Shown: positions 1 through 8,790 of the stretch, piece after piece
Layout of the letters: the number at the start of each line of letters is the position of its first letter
How positions within the stretch are numbered: the stretch's first letter is position 1
DNA from: Variovorax fucosicus
Lineage (GTDB): Bacteria; Pseudomonadota; Gammaproteobacteria; Burkholderiales; Burkholderiaceae_C
Assembly: GCF_030316825.1 (NCBI RefSeq)
Contig: NZ_JASZYU010000003.1
Coordinates: 558,001-622,000 of the forward strand
Direction of reading: 5' to 3'
Length of the DNA: 64,000 nucleotides
The notes under the pieces: model-generated
Told to the model about the DNA's origin: nothing
Seen by the model: the letters and a program-made list of their open reading frames with translations, nothing else
Database searches by the model: none
Made by a program: the position numbers and the translations under genes

Positions 1-333
1 CGCGAAACCGCAGTTGTGGGCGATGTCGGTGGCCTTGGAGGCCCAGGGCGAGACGGTGCCGAGCCGCGGTGCGACCACGAGCGAGGCGCCGGCATGCGGC
101 GCGGTGAAAGGCTCGCCGTAGCTCAGCAGCGCCTGCAGCTGGGCCTGCCGGGCCGCGTCGGGCGCGGCGTCGGTCGCCACCAGGTGCACGAAACGCGCCG
201 AAACGCCGTCAATGCGCGCGTCGACCGCCTGCAGCCGCGGCAGCAGCTGGCGCGCCCGGAAATCGCTGAGTGCGTCGCCGCCCTCGAAACGTGTCACGAC
301 AAGGGGATGGGGCGGAGTCACTGGCTGCGTCAC
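1..333 (-). CDS. purL: Phosphoribosylformylglycinamidine synthase, N-terminal 111 codons (partial)
   Basis: This is the ATP-dependent amidotransferase that converts FGAR and glutamine to FGAM in de novo purine synthesis. Only the N-terminus is inside the window; the gene continues past position 1. The reading frame begins with a GTG at 333 and gives MTQPVTPPHPLVVTRFEGG, then a leucine-rich stretch, then SLVVAPRLGTVSPWASKATD followed by IAHNCGF. This matches the start of the long, single-chain proteobacterial PurL: a PurS-like N-domain leading to the conserved SPWSSKATDIA segment. No in-frame ATG lies upstream, so GTG is the best start. It is divergent from map across 128 nt. Confidence 0.88.
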   Translation of the reverse strand, partial: MTQPVTPPHPLVVTRFEGGDALSDFRARQLLPRLQAVDARIDGVSARFVHLVATDAAPDAARQAQLQALLSYGEPFTAPHAGASLVVAPRLGTVSPWASKATDIAHNCGFA

Positions 334-461
334 GGGTCGGGATGGCCTCGAAGGCCGCGTTTGGAATGGGACTGAAAGGGAAACGGGGCGACTGGCCGCT
401 GACTGGGGCCATCCGCATCAGCCCGCGATTTTAAACGGGCGCAATGGGATAATTCGGGGCT

Positions 462-1286
462 ATGAGCATTACCTACAACGACGCCGAAGGCATCGCCGCG
501 ATGCGTCTGGTGGGCCGGCTGACCTCCGAGGTGCTGGACTACCTGACGCCGCTGATCAAGCCCGGCGTCACCACCAACGACATCGACCGCTGGGCCGCCG
601 AGTACATGGTCAAGCAGGGCACCACCTCGGCCACGGTCGGCTACATGGGCGCCAGCAGCACCCCCTACCCCAAGTCGCTCTGCACCTCGGTCAACCACGT
701 GGTGTGCCACGGCATCCCGAACGACAAGCCGCTCAAGAAGGGCGACATCCTGAACGTGGACGTCACCGTCATCAAGGACGGCTGGTTCGGCGACAACAGC
801 CGCATGTACATCGTCGGCGACGCCTCGATCGCGGCCAAACGCCTGTGCAGCGTCACCTACGAGGCGATGTGGCACGGCATTCTGCAGGTGCGCCCCGGCG
901 CGCACCTGGGCGACGTCGGCCATGCGATCCAGAAATTCGCGGAAGGCAATGGCTACTCGGTGGTGCGCGAGTTCTGCGGGCATGGCGTCGGCCGCCATTT
1001 CCACGAAGAGCCGCAGGTGCTGCACTACGGCCGCCCGGGCACGATGGAAGAGCTCAGGCCCGGCATGATCTTCACGATCGAGCCGATGATCAACGCGGGC
1101 AAGCGCGAGATCAAGGAAGACGCCAAGGGCGGCCAGTACGACGGCTGGACCATCGTCACGCGCGACCACTCGCTGTCGGCCCAATGGGAGCACTCGGTGC
1201 TTGTCACCGAGACCGGCTACGAGGTGCTGACGCTGTCGGCCGGCAGCCCGCCCCTGCCCTCTTTCGTCACCGCGACCCGAACTTGA
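462..1286 (+). CDS. map: Type I methionine aminopeptidase
   Basis: This cytosolic metalloenzyme removes the initiator methionine from nascent proteins after deformylation. The 274 residues cover the whole pita-bread fold without an N-terminal extension, which is the type Ia form. The five metal ligands can be placed at Asp100 and Asp111 (NVDVTVIKDGWFGDNSR), His174 (GHGVGRHFHEEP), Glu207 (FTIEPM) and Glu243 (QWEHSVLVTE). The substrate-contacting His83 (NHVVCHGIP) and His181 are also present. The ATG at 462 begins the family-typical N-terminus. The stop is 16 nt before glnD on the same strand, so the two are probably cotranscribed. Peptide deformylase, the preceding step, is encoded nearby at 4464-5003. 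Confidence 0.96.
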   Translation: MSITYNDAEGIAAMRLVGRLTSEVLDYLTPLIKPGVTTNDIDRWAAEYMVKQGTTSATVGYMGASSTPYPKSLCTSVNHVVCHGIPNDKPLKKGDILNVDVTVIKDGWFGDNSRMYIVGDASIAAKRLCSVTYEAMWHGILQVRPGAHLGDVGHAIQKFAEGNGYSVVREFCGHGVGRHFHEEPQVLHYGRPGTMEELRPGMIFTIEPMINAGKREIKEDAKGGQYDGWTIVTRDHSLSAQWEHSVLVTETGYEVLTLSAGSPPLPSFVTATRT

Positions 1287-1302
1287 CCGGCGACCCATCG
1301 TC

Positions 1303-3906
1303 GTGATCGAAGCCGCCACGGTCGACGTTCCGATGCTGCGCGACGCCTATCGCGCGCACAAGATGGCGCTGTTCGACACCCTTCGCTTCGCGCGCGCGCC
1401 CACGCGCAGCGTGCACGCGGTGCTGCGCCAGCTCGCTGCGCTGGCCGACGAAACCCTGTGCGCCCTGTGGAACGACGCCGGCTTCGGCAACGAGTTCGCG
1501 CTGGTGGCGGTCGGCGGGTTCGGCCGCGGCGAGCTGTTTCCGTACTCCGATGTCGACGTGCTGCTGTTGCTGCCCGAGCCGCACCCCGGTGAAGTGGCGC
1601 CGGAGCGCATCGAGGCCTTCATCGGCCATTGCTGGGACGCGGGGCTCGAGATCGGCTCCAGCGTGCGCACGGTCGACGAGTGCCTGGCCGAAGGCGCCAA
1701 GGATGTAACGGTGCAAACGTCGCTGCTCGAGGCGCGCCTGGTCACCGGCGACAAGAAGCTTTACGCCGCGTTCCGCAAGCGATTCCTGGCCGGGATCGAC
1801 CCACAGGCGTTCTTTGCCGCGAAGTCGCAGGAAATGCGGCACCGGCACCAGAAGTTCGAGAACACGCCCTATGCGCTCGAGCCCAACTGCAAGGAGTCGC
1901 CGGGCGGCCTGCGCGACCTCCAGGCCATCCTGTGGATGACCAAGGCGGCCGGCTTCGGCCAGCGCTGGGACGATCTGGCGAAGAATGGCCTGGCCACCGC
2001 GTTCGAGGTACAGCAGATCAAGCGCAATGAAGCGCTGCTGAGCCTGATCCGCGCGCGGCTGCACGTCATTGCCCACCGCCGCGAAGACCGCCTGGTGTTC
2101 GACCTCCAGAATGCGGTGGCCGCCACCTTCGGCTACGAGGGCGAATCGCAGCGCAAGGCCAGCGAGGCGCTGATGCGGCGCTACTACTGGGCCGCCAAGG
2201 CAGTGAGCCAGCTCAGCCACATCCTGCTGCTCAACATTTCCGAGCGGCTGCAGCCGCTGGGCGAGGAGCCGGTGCGCATCAACGACCGCTTCTTCGAGAA
2301 GGCCGGCTTGATCGAGGTGCAGAGCGACGACCTGTACCTGCGCGACCCGCACGCGATCCTCGAGACCTTTCTGCTCTACCAGAAGACCATCGGCGTGAAG
2401 GGGCTGTCGGCCCGCACGCTGCGCGCGCTCTACAACGCACGCCACGTGATGGACAGCAAGTTCCGCAACGACCGGGTGAACCACGTCACCTTCATGCGCA
2501 TGCTGCTGGAGCCGCGCGGCATCACGCATGCATTCCGGCTCATGAACGAGACCTCGGTGCTGGGCCGCTACCTGCGCGTGTTCCGCAGCATCGTGGGGCA
2601 GATGCAGCACGACCTGTTCCACGTGTATACGGTGGACCAGCACATCCTGATGGTGCTGCGCAACGTGCGGCGCTTCTTCATCGCCGAGCACGCGCACGAA
2701 TACCCGTTCTGCTCGCAGCTGGCGGCCGGCTGGAACAAGCCCTGGATCCTGTACGTGGCGGCGCTGTTCCACGACATCGCCAAGGGCCGGGGCGGTGACC
2801 ATTCGCGCCTGGGCGCGCTCGACGTGCGCCGCTTCTGCCGCCAGCACGAGATCGAGCGCGAAGACACCCGGCTGATCGAATTCCTGGTGGCCGAGCACCT
2901 GACCATGAGCACCGTGGCCCAGAAGCAGGACCTGAGCGACCCCGAAGTGATCGGCGCGTTTGCCAAGCGCGTCGGCAGCGAGCGCTATCTGACCGCGCTG
3001 TACCTGCTGACCATCGCCGACATCCGCGGCACCTCCCCGCGCGTGTGGAATGCGTGGAAAGGCAAGCTGCTCGAAGACCTCTACAAGGCCACGCTCCGCA
3101 CGCTCGGCGGCAGCATGCCCGACGCCAGCGCCGAGATCGAGGCCCGCAAGCGCGACGCGCTGGTGCAGCTGGCGCTTCACGCGCAACCGACCGACGCACA
3201 CAAGGCGCTGTGGGATACGCTCGATGTCGGCTATTTCATGCGCCACGATGCCGGCGAGATCGCCTGGCATGCCAAGCAGCTGTCGCGCCGCGTGCCGCTG
3301 CCGGGCGTGCCGATCGACCCGAAGGCGGCCGCCTTGGTGCGGGCGCGGCTGTCGCCGGTCGGCGAAGGCCTGCAGGTGGTGGTCTACACGCCCGACCAGG
3401 CCGAGCTGTTCGCGCGCATCTGCGGCTACTTCGACCAGGCCTCGTTCAGCATCCTGGATGCCAAGGTCCACACCACGACCAACGGCTATGCGCTCGACAC
3501 CTTCCAGGTCATCACCACCTTCATTCCCGAGCACTACCGCGATCTGATCAGCATGGTCGAATCGGGCCTGAGCAAGACGCTCGACGAAGCCGGTGCCCTG
3601 CCCGCGCCGAGCAAGGGCCGGGTGTCGCGCCGGGTGCGCAGTTTCCCGATCAAGCCGCGCATCAGCCTGCTACCGGATGAGAAGGCGCAGCGCTGGCTGC
3701 TCAACATCTCGGCCAGCGACCGCGCGGGCCTGCTCTATTCGGTGGCGCGCGTGCTGGCGCGGCACAACCTGAGCCTGCAGCTCGCCAAGGTGACGACGCT
3801 GGGCGAACGGGTGGAAGACACGTTCCTGATCAGCGGGCCGGAGTTGCAGGGGCAGCGCGCACAACTGGCGATCGAGACGGAACTGCTGGAAGCGCTGGCG
3901 CCCTGA
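1303..3906 (+). CDS. glnD: Protein-PII uridylyltransferase / uridylyl-removing enzyme
   Basis: GlnD is the nitrogen sensor that uridylylates PII proteins when glutamine is low and removes UMP when it is high. At 867 residues it is full length. The nucleotidyltransferase motif GGFGRGELFPYSDVDVLLL lies near residues 71-90 with catalytic Asp83 and Asp85. The HD hydrolase motif LFHDIAKGRGGDH centres on His490-Asp491. The C-terminal third holds two ACT domains (KVHTTTNGYALDTFQV near residue 722 and a second after about 790), which bind glutamine in this family. The reading starts at GTG 1303; an in-frame ATG at 1333 is an alternative start and neither has a strong Shine-Dalgarno. It follows map by 16 nt. 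Confidence 0.95.
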   Translation: MIEAATVDVPMLRDAYRAHKMALFDTLRFARAPTRSVHAVLRQLAALADETLCALWNDAGFGNEFALVAVGGFGRGELFPYSDVDVLLLLPEPHPGEVAPERIEAFIGHCWDAGLEIGSSVRTVDECLAEGAKDVTVQTSLLEARLVTGDKKLYAAFRKRFLAGIDPQAFFAAKSQEMRHRHQKFENTPYALEPNCKESPGGLRDLQAILWMTKAAGFGQRWDDLAKNGLATAFEVQQIKRNEALLSLIRARLHVIAHRREDRLVFDLQNAVAATFGYEGESQRKASEALMRRYYWAAKAVSQLSHILLLNISERLQPLGEEPVRINDRFFEKAGLIEVQSDDLYLRDPHAILETFLLYQKTIGVKGLSARTLRALYNARHVMDSKFRNDRVNHVTFMRMLLEPRGITHAFRLMNETSVLGRYLRVFRSIVGQMQHDLFHVYTVDQHILMVLRNVRRFFIAEHAHEYPFCSQLAAGWNKPWILYVAALFHDIAKGRGGDHSRLGALDVRRFCRQHEIEREDTRLIEFLVAEHLTMSTVAQKQDLSDPEVIGAFAKRVGSERYLTALYLLTIADIRGTSPRVWNAWKGKLLEDLYKATLRTLGGSMPDASAEIEARKRDALVQLALHAQPTDAHKALWDTLDVGYFMRHDAGEIAWHAKQLSRRVPLPGVPIDPKAAALVRARLSPVGEGLQVVVYTPDQAELFARICGYFDQASFSILDAKVHTTTNGYALDTFQVITTFIPEHYRDLISMVESGLSKTLDEAGALPAPSKGRVSRRVRSFPIKPRISLLPDEKAQRWLLNISASDRAGLLYSVARVLARHNLSLQLAKVTTLGERVEDTFLISGPELQGQRAQLAIETELLEALAP

Positions 3907-4046
3907 GCCCTGAGCCCTGCGCCCGCGCCGCCACCGTTGCCTCGCCGAGGCAGCGAAAGACTCATGCGCTGCCGGCCTATCGGGAAAATATGCGCCGACT
4001 CGTGGACAATCGCGCCTCTTTCAACTCACAGAAAAAGGTTCAGCTC

Positions 4047-4451
4047 ATGATCCGTTCCGATGACACCGGCAAACTCGTCCTGCGCCTCGCGCTGGGTATC
4101 CTGATCCTGTTGCACGGCGTGGCCAAGCTGAGCTCGGGCGTCGGCTTCGTGTCCAGCCAGCTGGTGGCGCACGGCCTGCCTGCCGCGCTGGCCTACCTGG
4201 TCTACATCGGCGAAATCATTGCACCGGTGTTGATCATCGTCGGCATCTACACGCGGCCCGCAGCGTGGGTCATGGTGATCAATATGCTGTTCGCGGTCGG
4301 GCTGGTTCACATGAAGCAGCTGACCATGCTCGACAAGAACGGTGGCTGGGCGCTCGAGCTGCAGGGCATGTTCCTGTTCGCTGCGCTGGCAGTCGCTTTT
4401 CTCGGTGCCGGACGGTTCAGCGTTGGCGGAACCTCGGGCAAGTACAACTGA
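4047..4451 (+). CDS. DoxX family membrane protein
   Basis: This small inner-membrane protein of 134 residues has about four hydrophobic segments: LVLRLALGILILLHG, the region around LAYLVYIGEII, AWVMVINMLFAVGLVH and FLFAALAVAFLGAG. The profile and the short charged N-terminus (MIRSDDTGKLVLR) fit the DoxX/YqjF family, whose members are of poorly defined function, often linked to redox or thiol stress. An in-frame ATG at 3990 would add 19 residues. The ATG at 4047 is preferred because an AAAAGG purine tract lies about 8 nt upstream and the protein then starts as family members do. It converges on def with 12 nt between stops. Confidence 0.85.
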   Translation: MIRSDDTGKLVLRLALGILILLHGVAKLSSGVGFVSSQLVAHGLPAALAYLVYIGEIIAPVLIIVGIYTRPAAWVMVINMLFAVGLVHMKQLTMLDKNGGWALELQGMFLFAALAVAFLGAGRFSVGGTSGKYN

Positions 4452-4456
4452 CACAA

Positions 4457-4474
4457 CTGACGTTCAGTCGTCAG
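4457..4474. terminator. Small hairpin between convergent doxX-type gene and def
   Basis: CTGACG and CGTCAG form a perfect 6-bp stem around a 6-nt loop. It sits at the meeting point of two convergent genes and overlaps the def stop codon. There is no clear T-tract on either side, so a bidirectional terminator role is only a suggestion. Confidence 0.3.
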
Positions 4475-5003
4475 CGCTCGCGTCAAGGCCCGGGAACAGA
4501 ACCTCGGTGAAGCCGAAGCGCGAGAAATCGCGCACCCGCATCGGGTACAGCTTGCCGAGCAGATGATCGACCTCGTGCTGCACCACACGAGCATGAAAGC
4601 CGTCCACGGTGCGGTCGATCGGGTCGCCGTAGGGGTCGAAGCCGGTGTAGCGGATCTTCGCAAAGCGCGGCACCACGCCGCGCAGTCCGGGCACGGACAG
4701 ACACCCCTCCCAGCCCTCTTCCTCTTCATCGCCCAGCGGCGTGATGACAGGGTTGAGCAGCACGGTGCGCGGCACGATCGGCGCGTCGGGGTAGCGTGGA
4801 TTGACGGTGTTGGTGCCGAAGATCACCAGTTGCTGGTCGACGCCGATCTGCGGTGCGGCAAGGCCTGCGCCGTTCACCGAATGCATGGTCTCGAACATGT
4901 CGCGCACCAGCATGTGCAGTTCGTCGGTGTCGAAGGCGGCGACCGGCTGCGCAATGCGCAGCAACCGCGGGTCGCCCATCTTCAGGATCTCGCGAATGGT
5001 CAT
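4464..5003 (-). CDS. def: Peptide deformylase
   Basis: This metalloenzyme removes the formyl group from the N-terminal methionine of new proteins. The 179-residue product has all three family motifs: GAGLAAPQIGV near residue 46, EEGWEGCLSVPG with metal ligand Cys101, and VQHEVDHL with His143, catalytic Glu144 and His147. The sequence ends with a short acidic tail (DASADD). The ATG at 5003 is consistent with the family N-terminus MTIREILKMGDPRLL. The gene is transcribed toward the DoxX-type gene. Confidence 0.96.
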   Translation of the reverse strand: MTIREILKMGDPRLLRIAQPVAAFDTDELHMLVRDMFETMHSVNGAGLAAPQIGVDQQLVIFGTNTVNPRYPDAPIVPRTVLLNPVITPLGDEEEEGWEGCLSVPGLRGVVPRFAKIRYTGFDPYGDPIDRTVDGFHARVVQHEVDHLLGKLYPMRVRDFSRFGFTEVLFPGLDASADD

Positions 5004-5038
5004 GCTGCCATTATCGCGAGCGCCTTCACCAAACCGGC

Positions 5039-5449
5039 TCAGGGTCCGTCAGGCCTTTGCTGGCGGGAACCGTCGCCCAGGTTGGGCCGGCCTCCGAAAC
5101 GCGGCGGCTGCACGGCCGGGCCCTGTCGCCCGGCCCCGGGACCCGGGACGAAACCAGGGCGCGGCACGTACCCCGGACGGGGGGCATAGCCGCCCCGTGG
5201 CCCGTAGTAGCCCGGTCGCGGGCCATAACCCGGGCCGTAGTAGCCGGGCCGGCCACGGTAATAGTGCGGTCCGGACTCGACGCCGATGCCCAGCACGACT
5301 GGCGGGCCGACCACCACCGGCGCGGGTTCGGCGTAATAAGGCTGCGAATAACCAACGTCGCCGTAATACGGGCCGGGAGCCACGCATCCGGTGAGCACCG
5401 TTGCGGCACCAACAGCGGCCAAAAGGCCGAGCGAGCGAAGTGTGTTCAT
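5039..5449 (-). CDS. Gly/Pro/Tyr-rich lipoprotein
   Basis: The 136-residue product starts with a lipoprotein signal peptide: MNTLRSLGLLAAVGAATV followed by the lipobox LTGC, with Cys22 as the predicted acylated residue. The mature part is low complexity, rich in repeated PGYYGPRGGYAPRPGY-like units, and has no recognisable catalytic domain. Proteins like this are common in Burkholderiales and are usually called hypothetical or virulence-related lipoproteins. An AGGAG lies 8 nt before the ATG. The strong composition bias probably comes from repeat expansion. Function unknown; an outer-membrane location is inferred from the signal only. Confidence 0.75.
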   Translation of the reverse strand: MNTLRSLGLLAAVGAATVLTGCVAPGPYYGDVGYSQPYYAEPAPVVVGPPVVLGIGVESGPHYYRGRPGYYGPGYGPRPGYYGPRGGYAPRPGYVPRPGFVPGPGAGRQGPAVQPPRFGGRPNLGDGSRQQRPDGP

Positions 5450-5538
5450 GGCAAAGACTCCTGTTTCACCCTGTTAAACGGCCCGCGGCAAGCCTTGTTG
5501 ACTGCGCTTGTGTGAAGCCGCGTAACCTGCGGTAAGCG

Positions 5539-7617
5539 TCAGTCCGCGGCGGCAAGGAGTGCCAGCATCTGTGCCTCGTCGATCACCTCGACCCCCAGCT
5601 CCCGCGCCTTGTCGAGCTTGCTGCCGGCCTCGGCGCCCGCCACGACATAGTTCGTCTTCTTGCTCACAGAGCCGGCCACCTTGGCACCGGCCGATTCCAG
5701 TTTGTCCTTCGCTTCGTCACGGCCGAGCGTAGGAAGAGTGCCGGTAATGACGAAAGTCTTACCCGCGAGCGGCTTGGGCGCGCGCAAGGCCGGCTCGCCC
5801 TCTTCCCAGTGCAGGCCGCAGGCGCGCAATTGTTCGACCACCTCGCGGTTGTGCGGCTGGTCGAAGAATGTGCGCAGGCTCTGCGCCACCACCGGGCCGA
5901 CATCATTGACCTCCAGCAGTTGTTCCTCGGTCGCGTCCATGATCGCGTCGAGCTTGCCGAAGTGCTTGGCCAGATCCTTCGCCGTGCTTTCGCCCACGTG
6001 CCGGATGCCGAGGCCGAACAGGAAGCGCGGCAAGGTCGTCTTCTTGGACTTTTCGAGCGCCGCCACGATGTTCTGCGCCGACTTCTCGGCCATGCGATCC
6101 AGCCCGACCAGGGTCGTGAAGCCCAGCTTGTAGAGGTCGGGCAAGGTGCGGATCAGATTGGCGTCGACCAGCTGCTCGACCAGCTTGTCGCCCAGGCCTT
6201 CGACCTCCACCGCGCGGCGCGCCGCGAAGTGCAGGATCGCCTCCTTGCGCTGTGCGCCGCAGAACAGGCCGCCGGTACAGCGGTAGTCGGCCTCGCCCTC
6301 TTCGCGCACCGCATCGGAACCGCAGACCGGGCACTTGCGCGGCATGGTGAACTGCGGGCCGCGCTGATCGTCGGCCTTGGCCAGGCTCGCGGGCGCCACG
6401 CCAACCACTTCGGGAATCACGTCGCCGGCACGCCGCACGATCACCGTGTCGCCGATGCGGACGTCCTTGCGCCGCGCTTCGTCTTCGTTGTGCAGCGTGG
6501 CATTGGTGACGGTCACGCCGCCCACGAACACCGGCGCCAGCTTGGCCACCGGCGTGAGCTTGCCGGTGCGGCCGACCTGCACCTCGATGCCCAGCACCTC
6601 GGTCAGTTGCTCCTGCGCCGGGTACTTGTGCGCCACGGCCCAGCGCGGCTCGCGCGAGACGAATCCGAGCTGGCGTTGCAGCGCGATGCTGTCGACCTTG
6701 TAGACCACGCCGTCGATGTCGTAGGGCAGCGCATCGCGCTGGCGGCCCATCGCCTCGTGGAAGGCAATCAGCTCGGCGGCGCCGCTGGCCCGCGCCGTCT
6801 GCGCCGCGACCGGAAATCCCCACGCGGAAAACTGTTGCAGCCAGTCGAACTGCGTCGCGCAGTCGGGCCCGCCCTGCTCGGGCGGCGTGACCTCGCCCAG
6901 GCCGTAGGCAAAGAAGCTCAGCGGCCGCGCCGCTGCGATCGCCGGGTCGAGCTGGCGCACCGCGCCGGCTGCCGCATTGCGCGGGTTGACGAACACCTTC
7001 TCGTTCTTCTGGCCTGCCGCGATCTTCTCGCGCTGGCGTTCGTTCAGCGCCTCGAACTGGTCGCGCCGCATGTACACCTCGCCGCGCACCTCGACCACCG
7101 GCGGCGCCTTGCCATTGAGCCGCAACGGGATCTGCTGCAGGGTGCGGATGTTCTGCGTCACCTCCTCGCCGATCTCGCCGTCGCCACGCGTTGCGGCCTG
7201 CACCAGCACGCCGTCCTCGTAGCGCAGGCTCATCGCGAGGCCGTCGAACTTGAGTTCGCACACGTAGTCGATCGCAGGCGCGTCCTCGGCCAGCCCCAGT
7301 TCGCGCCGCACGCGCGCATCGAAAGCGCTGGCACCGCTGGCCGTGATGTCGGTTTCGGTGCGGATCGACAGCATCGGCACCCGGTGCCGAACCTTGACGA
7401 AGCCGTCGAGCACCTTGCCGCCGACGCGCAGGGTCGGCGAATCGGGCGTTCGCAACTCGGGATGTTCTGCTTCCAGCGCCTGCAGACGCTGGAACAGCTT
7501 GTCGTACTCGGCGTCGGGCAGCTCGGGCGTGTCGAGCACGTAATACAGGTGCGCGTGGCGGCGCAACTGCTCGCCCAATGCGGCGGCTTCGCGTGCCGCG
7601 TCCTCCGGCTTCGTCAT
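5539..7617 (-). CDS. ligA: NAD-dependent DNA ligase
   Basis: This is the essential replicative ligase that seals nicks using NAD+. The 692 residues follow the full LigA layout. The Ia domain has the LYYVLDTPELPDAEYD motif and the adenylation domain has catalytic Lys123 in CELKFDGLAMS. The OB fold is followed by a four-cysteine zinc finger starting CPVCGSD and ending in GGLFC, then helix-hairpin-helix repeats, and a C-terminal BRCT domain from about residue 610 (LAGKTFVITGTLPTLGRDEA). The start at ATG 7617 is set by GGAG 8 nt upstream. The open frame runs further upstream but that part overlaps zipA and is not coding. It lies 20 nt after zipA and is probably cotranscribed with smc and zipA. 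Confidence 0.96.
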   Translation of the reverse strand: MTKPEDAAREAAALGEQLRRHAHLYYVLDTPELPDAEYDKLFQRLQALEAEHPELRTPDSPTLRVGGKVLDGFVKVRHRVPMLSIRTETDITASGASAFDARVRRELGLAEDAPAIDYVCELKFDGLAMSLRYEDGVLVQAATRGDGEIGEEVTQNIRTLQQIPLRLNGKAPPVVEVRGEVYMRRDQFEALNERQREKIAAGQKNEKVFVNPRNAAAGAVRQLDPAIAAARPLSFFAYGLGEVTPPEQGGPDCATQFDWLQQFSAWGFPVAAQTARASGAAELIAFHEAMGRQRDALPYDIDGVVYKVDSIALQRQLGFVSREPRWAVAHKYPAQEQLTEVLGIEVQVGRTGKLTPVAKLAPVFVGGVTVTNATLHNEDEARRKDVRIGDTVIVRRAGDVIPEVVGVAPASLAKADDQRGPQFTMPRKCPVCGSDAVREEGEADYRCTGGLFCGAQRKEAILHFAARRAVEVEGLGDKLVEQLVDANLIRTLPDLYKLGFTTLVGLDRMAEKSAQNIVAALEKSKKTTLPRFLFGLGIRHVGESTAKDLAKHFGKLDAIMDATEEQLLEVNDVGPVVAQSLRTFFDQPHNREVVEQLRACGLHWEEGEPALRAPKPLAGKTFVITGTLPTLGRDEAKDKLESAGAKVAGSVSKKTNYVVAGAEAGSKLDKARELGVEVIDEAQMLALLAAAD

Positions 7618-7637
7618 CTTGTGTCTCCGGAAAGCGG

Positions 7638-8729
7638 TTAGCTGAACAACCTGCGCGCCAGCGGCGAACCCGCCGCCAGGTCGCGTGAATCGAGCGTGTC
7701 GTAGAGCTGCTCGAGGTCGGCGCCGATCACGTCCATGGTTTCGTCGCGCAGCAACTTGCCGTCGCTGTCGGTCACCACGCCGTCCATCTCGCGCGCGAGC
7801 GCTGCAGCCACCTCGCGCATGCGCTCGAACGGGCGCTCGCCGCGCTCGACCTGCGGCACGTCGAGGCTCAGCGTGAGTTCGCGGATGGCCGACTGGGCCG
7901 GGTCGTCGGCCAGTGCGGCCTGCGTATCGAACGACAGGCCCAGGATCGGCGGCATGCCGGGCTCGCCGGTCGGCAGCACCATGCGGCCGGGGATCATGCC
8001 GGCCACGAACCCATGCCGGGCCGCGTTCTGCTGCACATAGCCCGGGCTCCAGGCGGCATGCAGCGCGCGCAGCACGAAGCCGAGCTGGGCGTCGTGCGAG
8101 CTGGCGAACTGGTCGAGCTCGCGCGCGCGCGCCACCTCGTCGAGCATCTCGGGAAATTCGGGGGCGCCGTTGACCGCGTCGGCAAAGGCCTGTGCCTTGA
8201 CGACGAACTCGGAGTATTCGATCTCGTTGAGCGCGCCGGTGCGGTTGGCGAGCTGAACGCCCACCTGGAACGCGCCATAGCGCTGGCCGGGTGCGGGCTG
8301 CTCCCATTCGGCCGTGTATTCGTTGAGGCCTTCGATCGCCACCGGTTTGCTGCCGGCGCGGCGGGTCGCAGGCATGGCCGCCAGCGCCGCATCGCCCGAA
8401 GCCAGGCCGTCGAGCGAAACGGGTGCGATCACGTCGATCAGCGGGTCGAGGCCGCCCCTGCGGTCGCCGACGGGCGGCGCCAGCGCCGCAGGCGCCGGCA
8501 GGTCGGGATCGAACAACGGCTCATGCCGCTCGTTGCCGGGCACCGAGTGCGGGTCGATGTGCAGCACCGGTTCCGAGCCGTCCGGCGGCGGCGACGCTTC
8601 GAGCGGCGCGGGCTGCGTGGCATCGGGCTGGCGCGGCGCGTTGCGGCGCGACATCCAGGCGTTGTAGCCGACGACCGTCGCAAGGACGAGCCCACCCAGA
8701 ATCGCCAGCGCAACGGTCAAGCTGCTCAT
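7638..8729 (-). CDS. zipA: ZipA-like cell division protein, C-terminal FtsZ-binding domain
   Basis: ZipA tethers FtsZ to the inner membrane at the division site. The 363-residue product has one N-terminal membrane segment (MSSLTVALAILGGLVLATVVGY), a Pro-rich low-complexity linker to about residue 100, and a C-terminal domain with conserved ZipA elements. These include RYGAFQVGVQLANRTG, FVAGMIPGRMVLP and LSFDTQAALADDP. Sequence similarity of betaproteobacterial ZipA to the enterobacterial protein is weak, but the position between smc and ligA is diagnostic in this group. GGAGG lies 7 nt before the ATG. The linker is richer in Pro and Ala than neighbouring genes. Confidence 0.85.
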   Translation of the reverse strand: MSSLTVALAILGGLVLATVVGYNAWMSRRNAPRQPDATQPAPLEASPPPDGSEPVLHIDPHSVPGNERHEPLFDPDLPAPAALAPPVGDRRGGLDPLIDVIAPVSLDGLASGDAALAAMPATRRAGSKPVAIEGLNEYTAEWEQPAPGQRYGAFQVGVQLANRTGALNEIEYSEFVVKAQAFADAVNGAPEFPEMLDEVARARELDQFASSHDAQLGFVLRALHAAWSPGYVQQNAARHGFVAGMIPGRMVLPTGEPGMPPILGLSFDTQAALADDPAQSAIRELTLSLDVPQVERGERPFERMREVAAALAREMDGVVTDSDGKLLRDETMDVIGADLEQLYDTLDSRDLAAGSPLARRLFS

Positions 8730-8790
8730 TGGAAGACCTCCGCGCTGCGCGCTGCGGTGCGAGCTTGCGTGGGGCGGCCCTGCGCGGCGC

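Noticed and set aside
5809..7641. A 600-codon plus-strand frame opposite ligA
   Set aside because: Shadow frame; ligA on the minus strand has all ligase motifs.
7618..8307. N-terminal extension of LigA by 230 residues
   Set aside because: It overlaps zipA in another frame, lacks ligase homology, and a GGAG-supported ATG exists at 7617.
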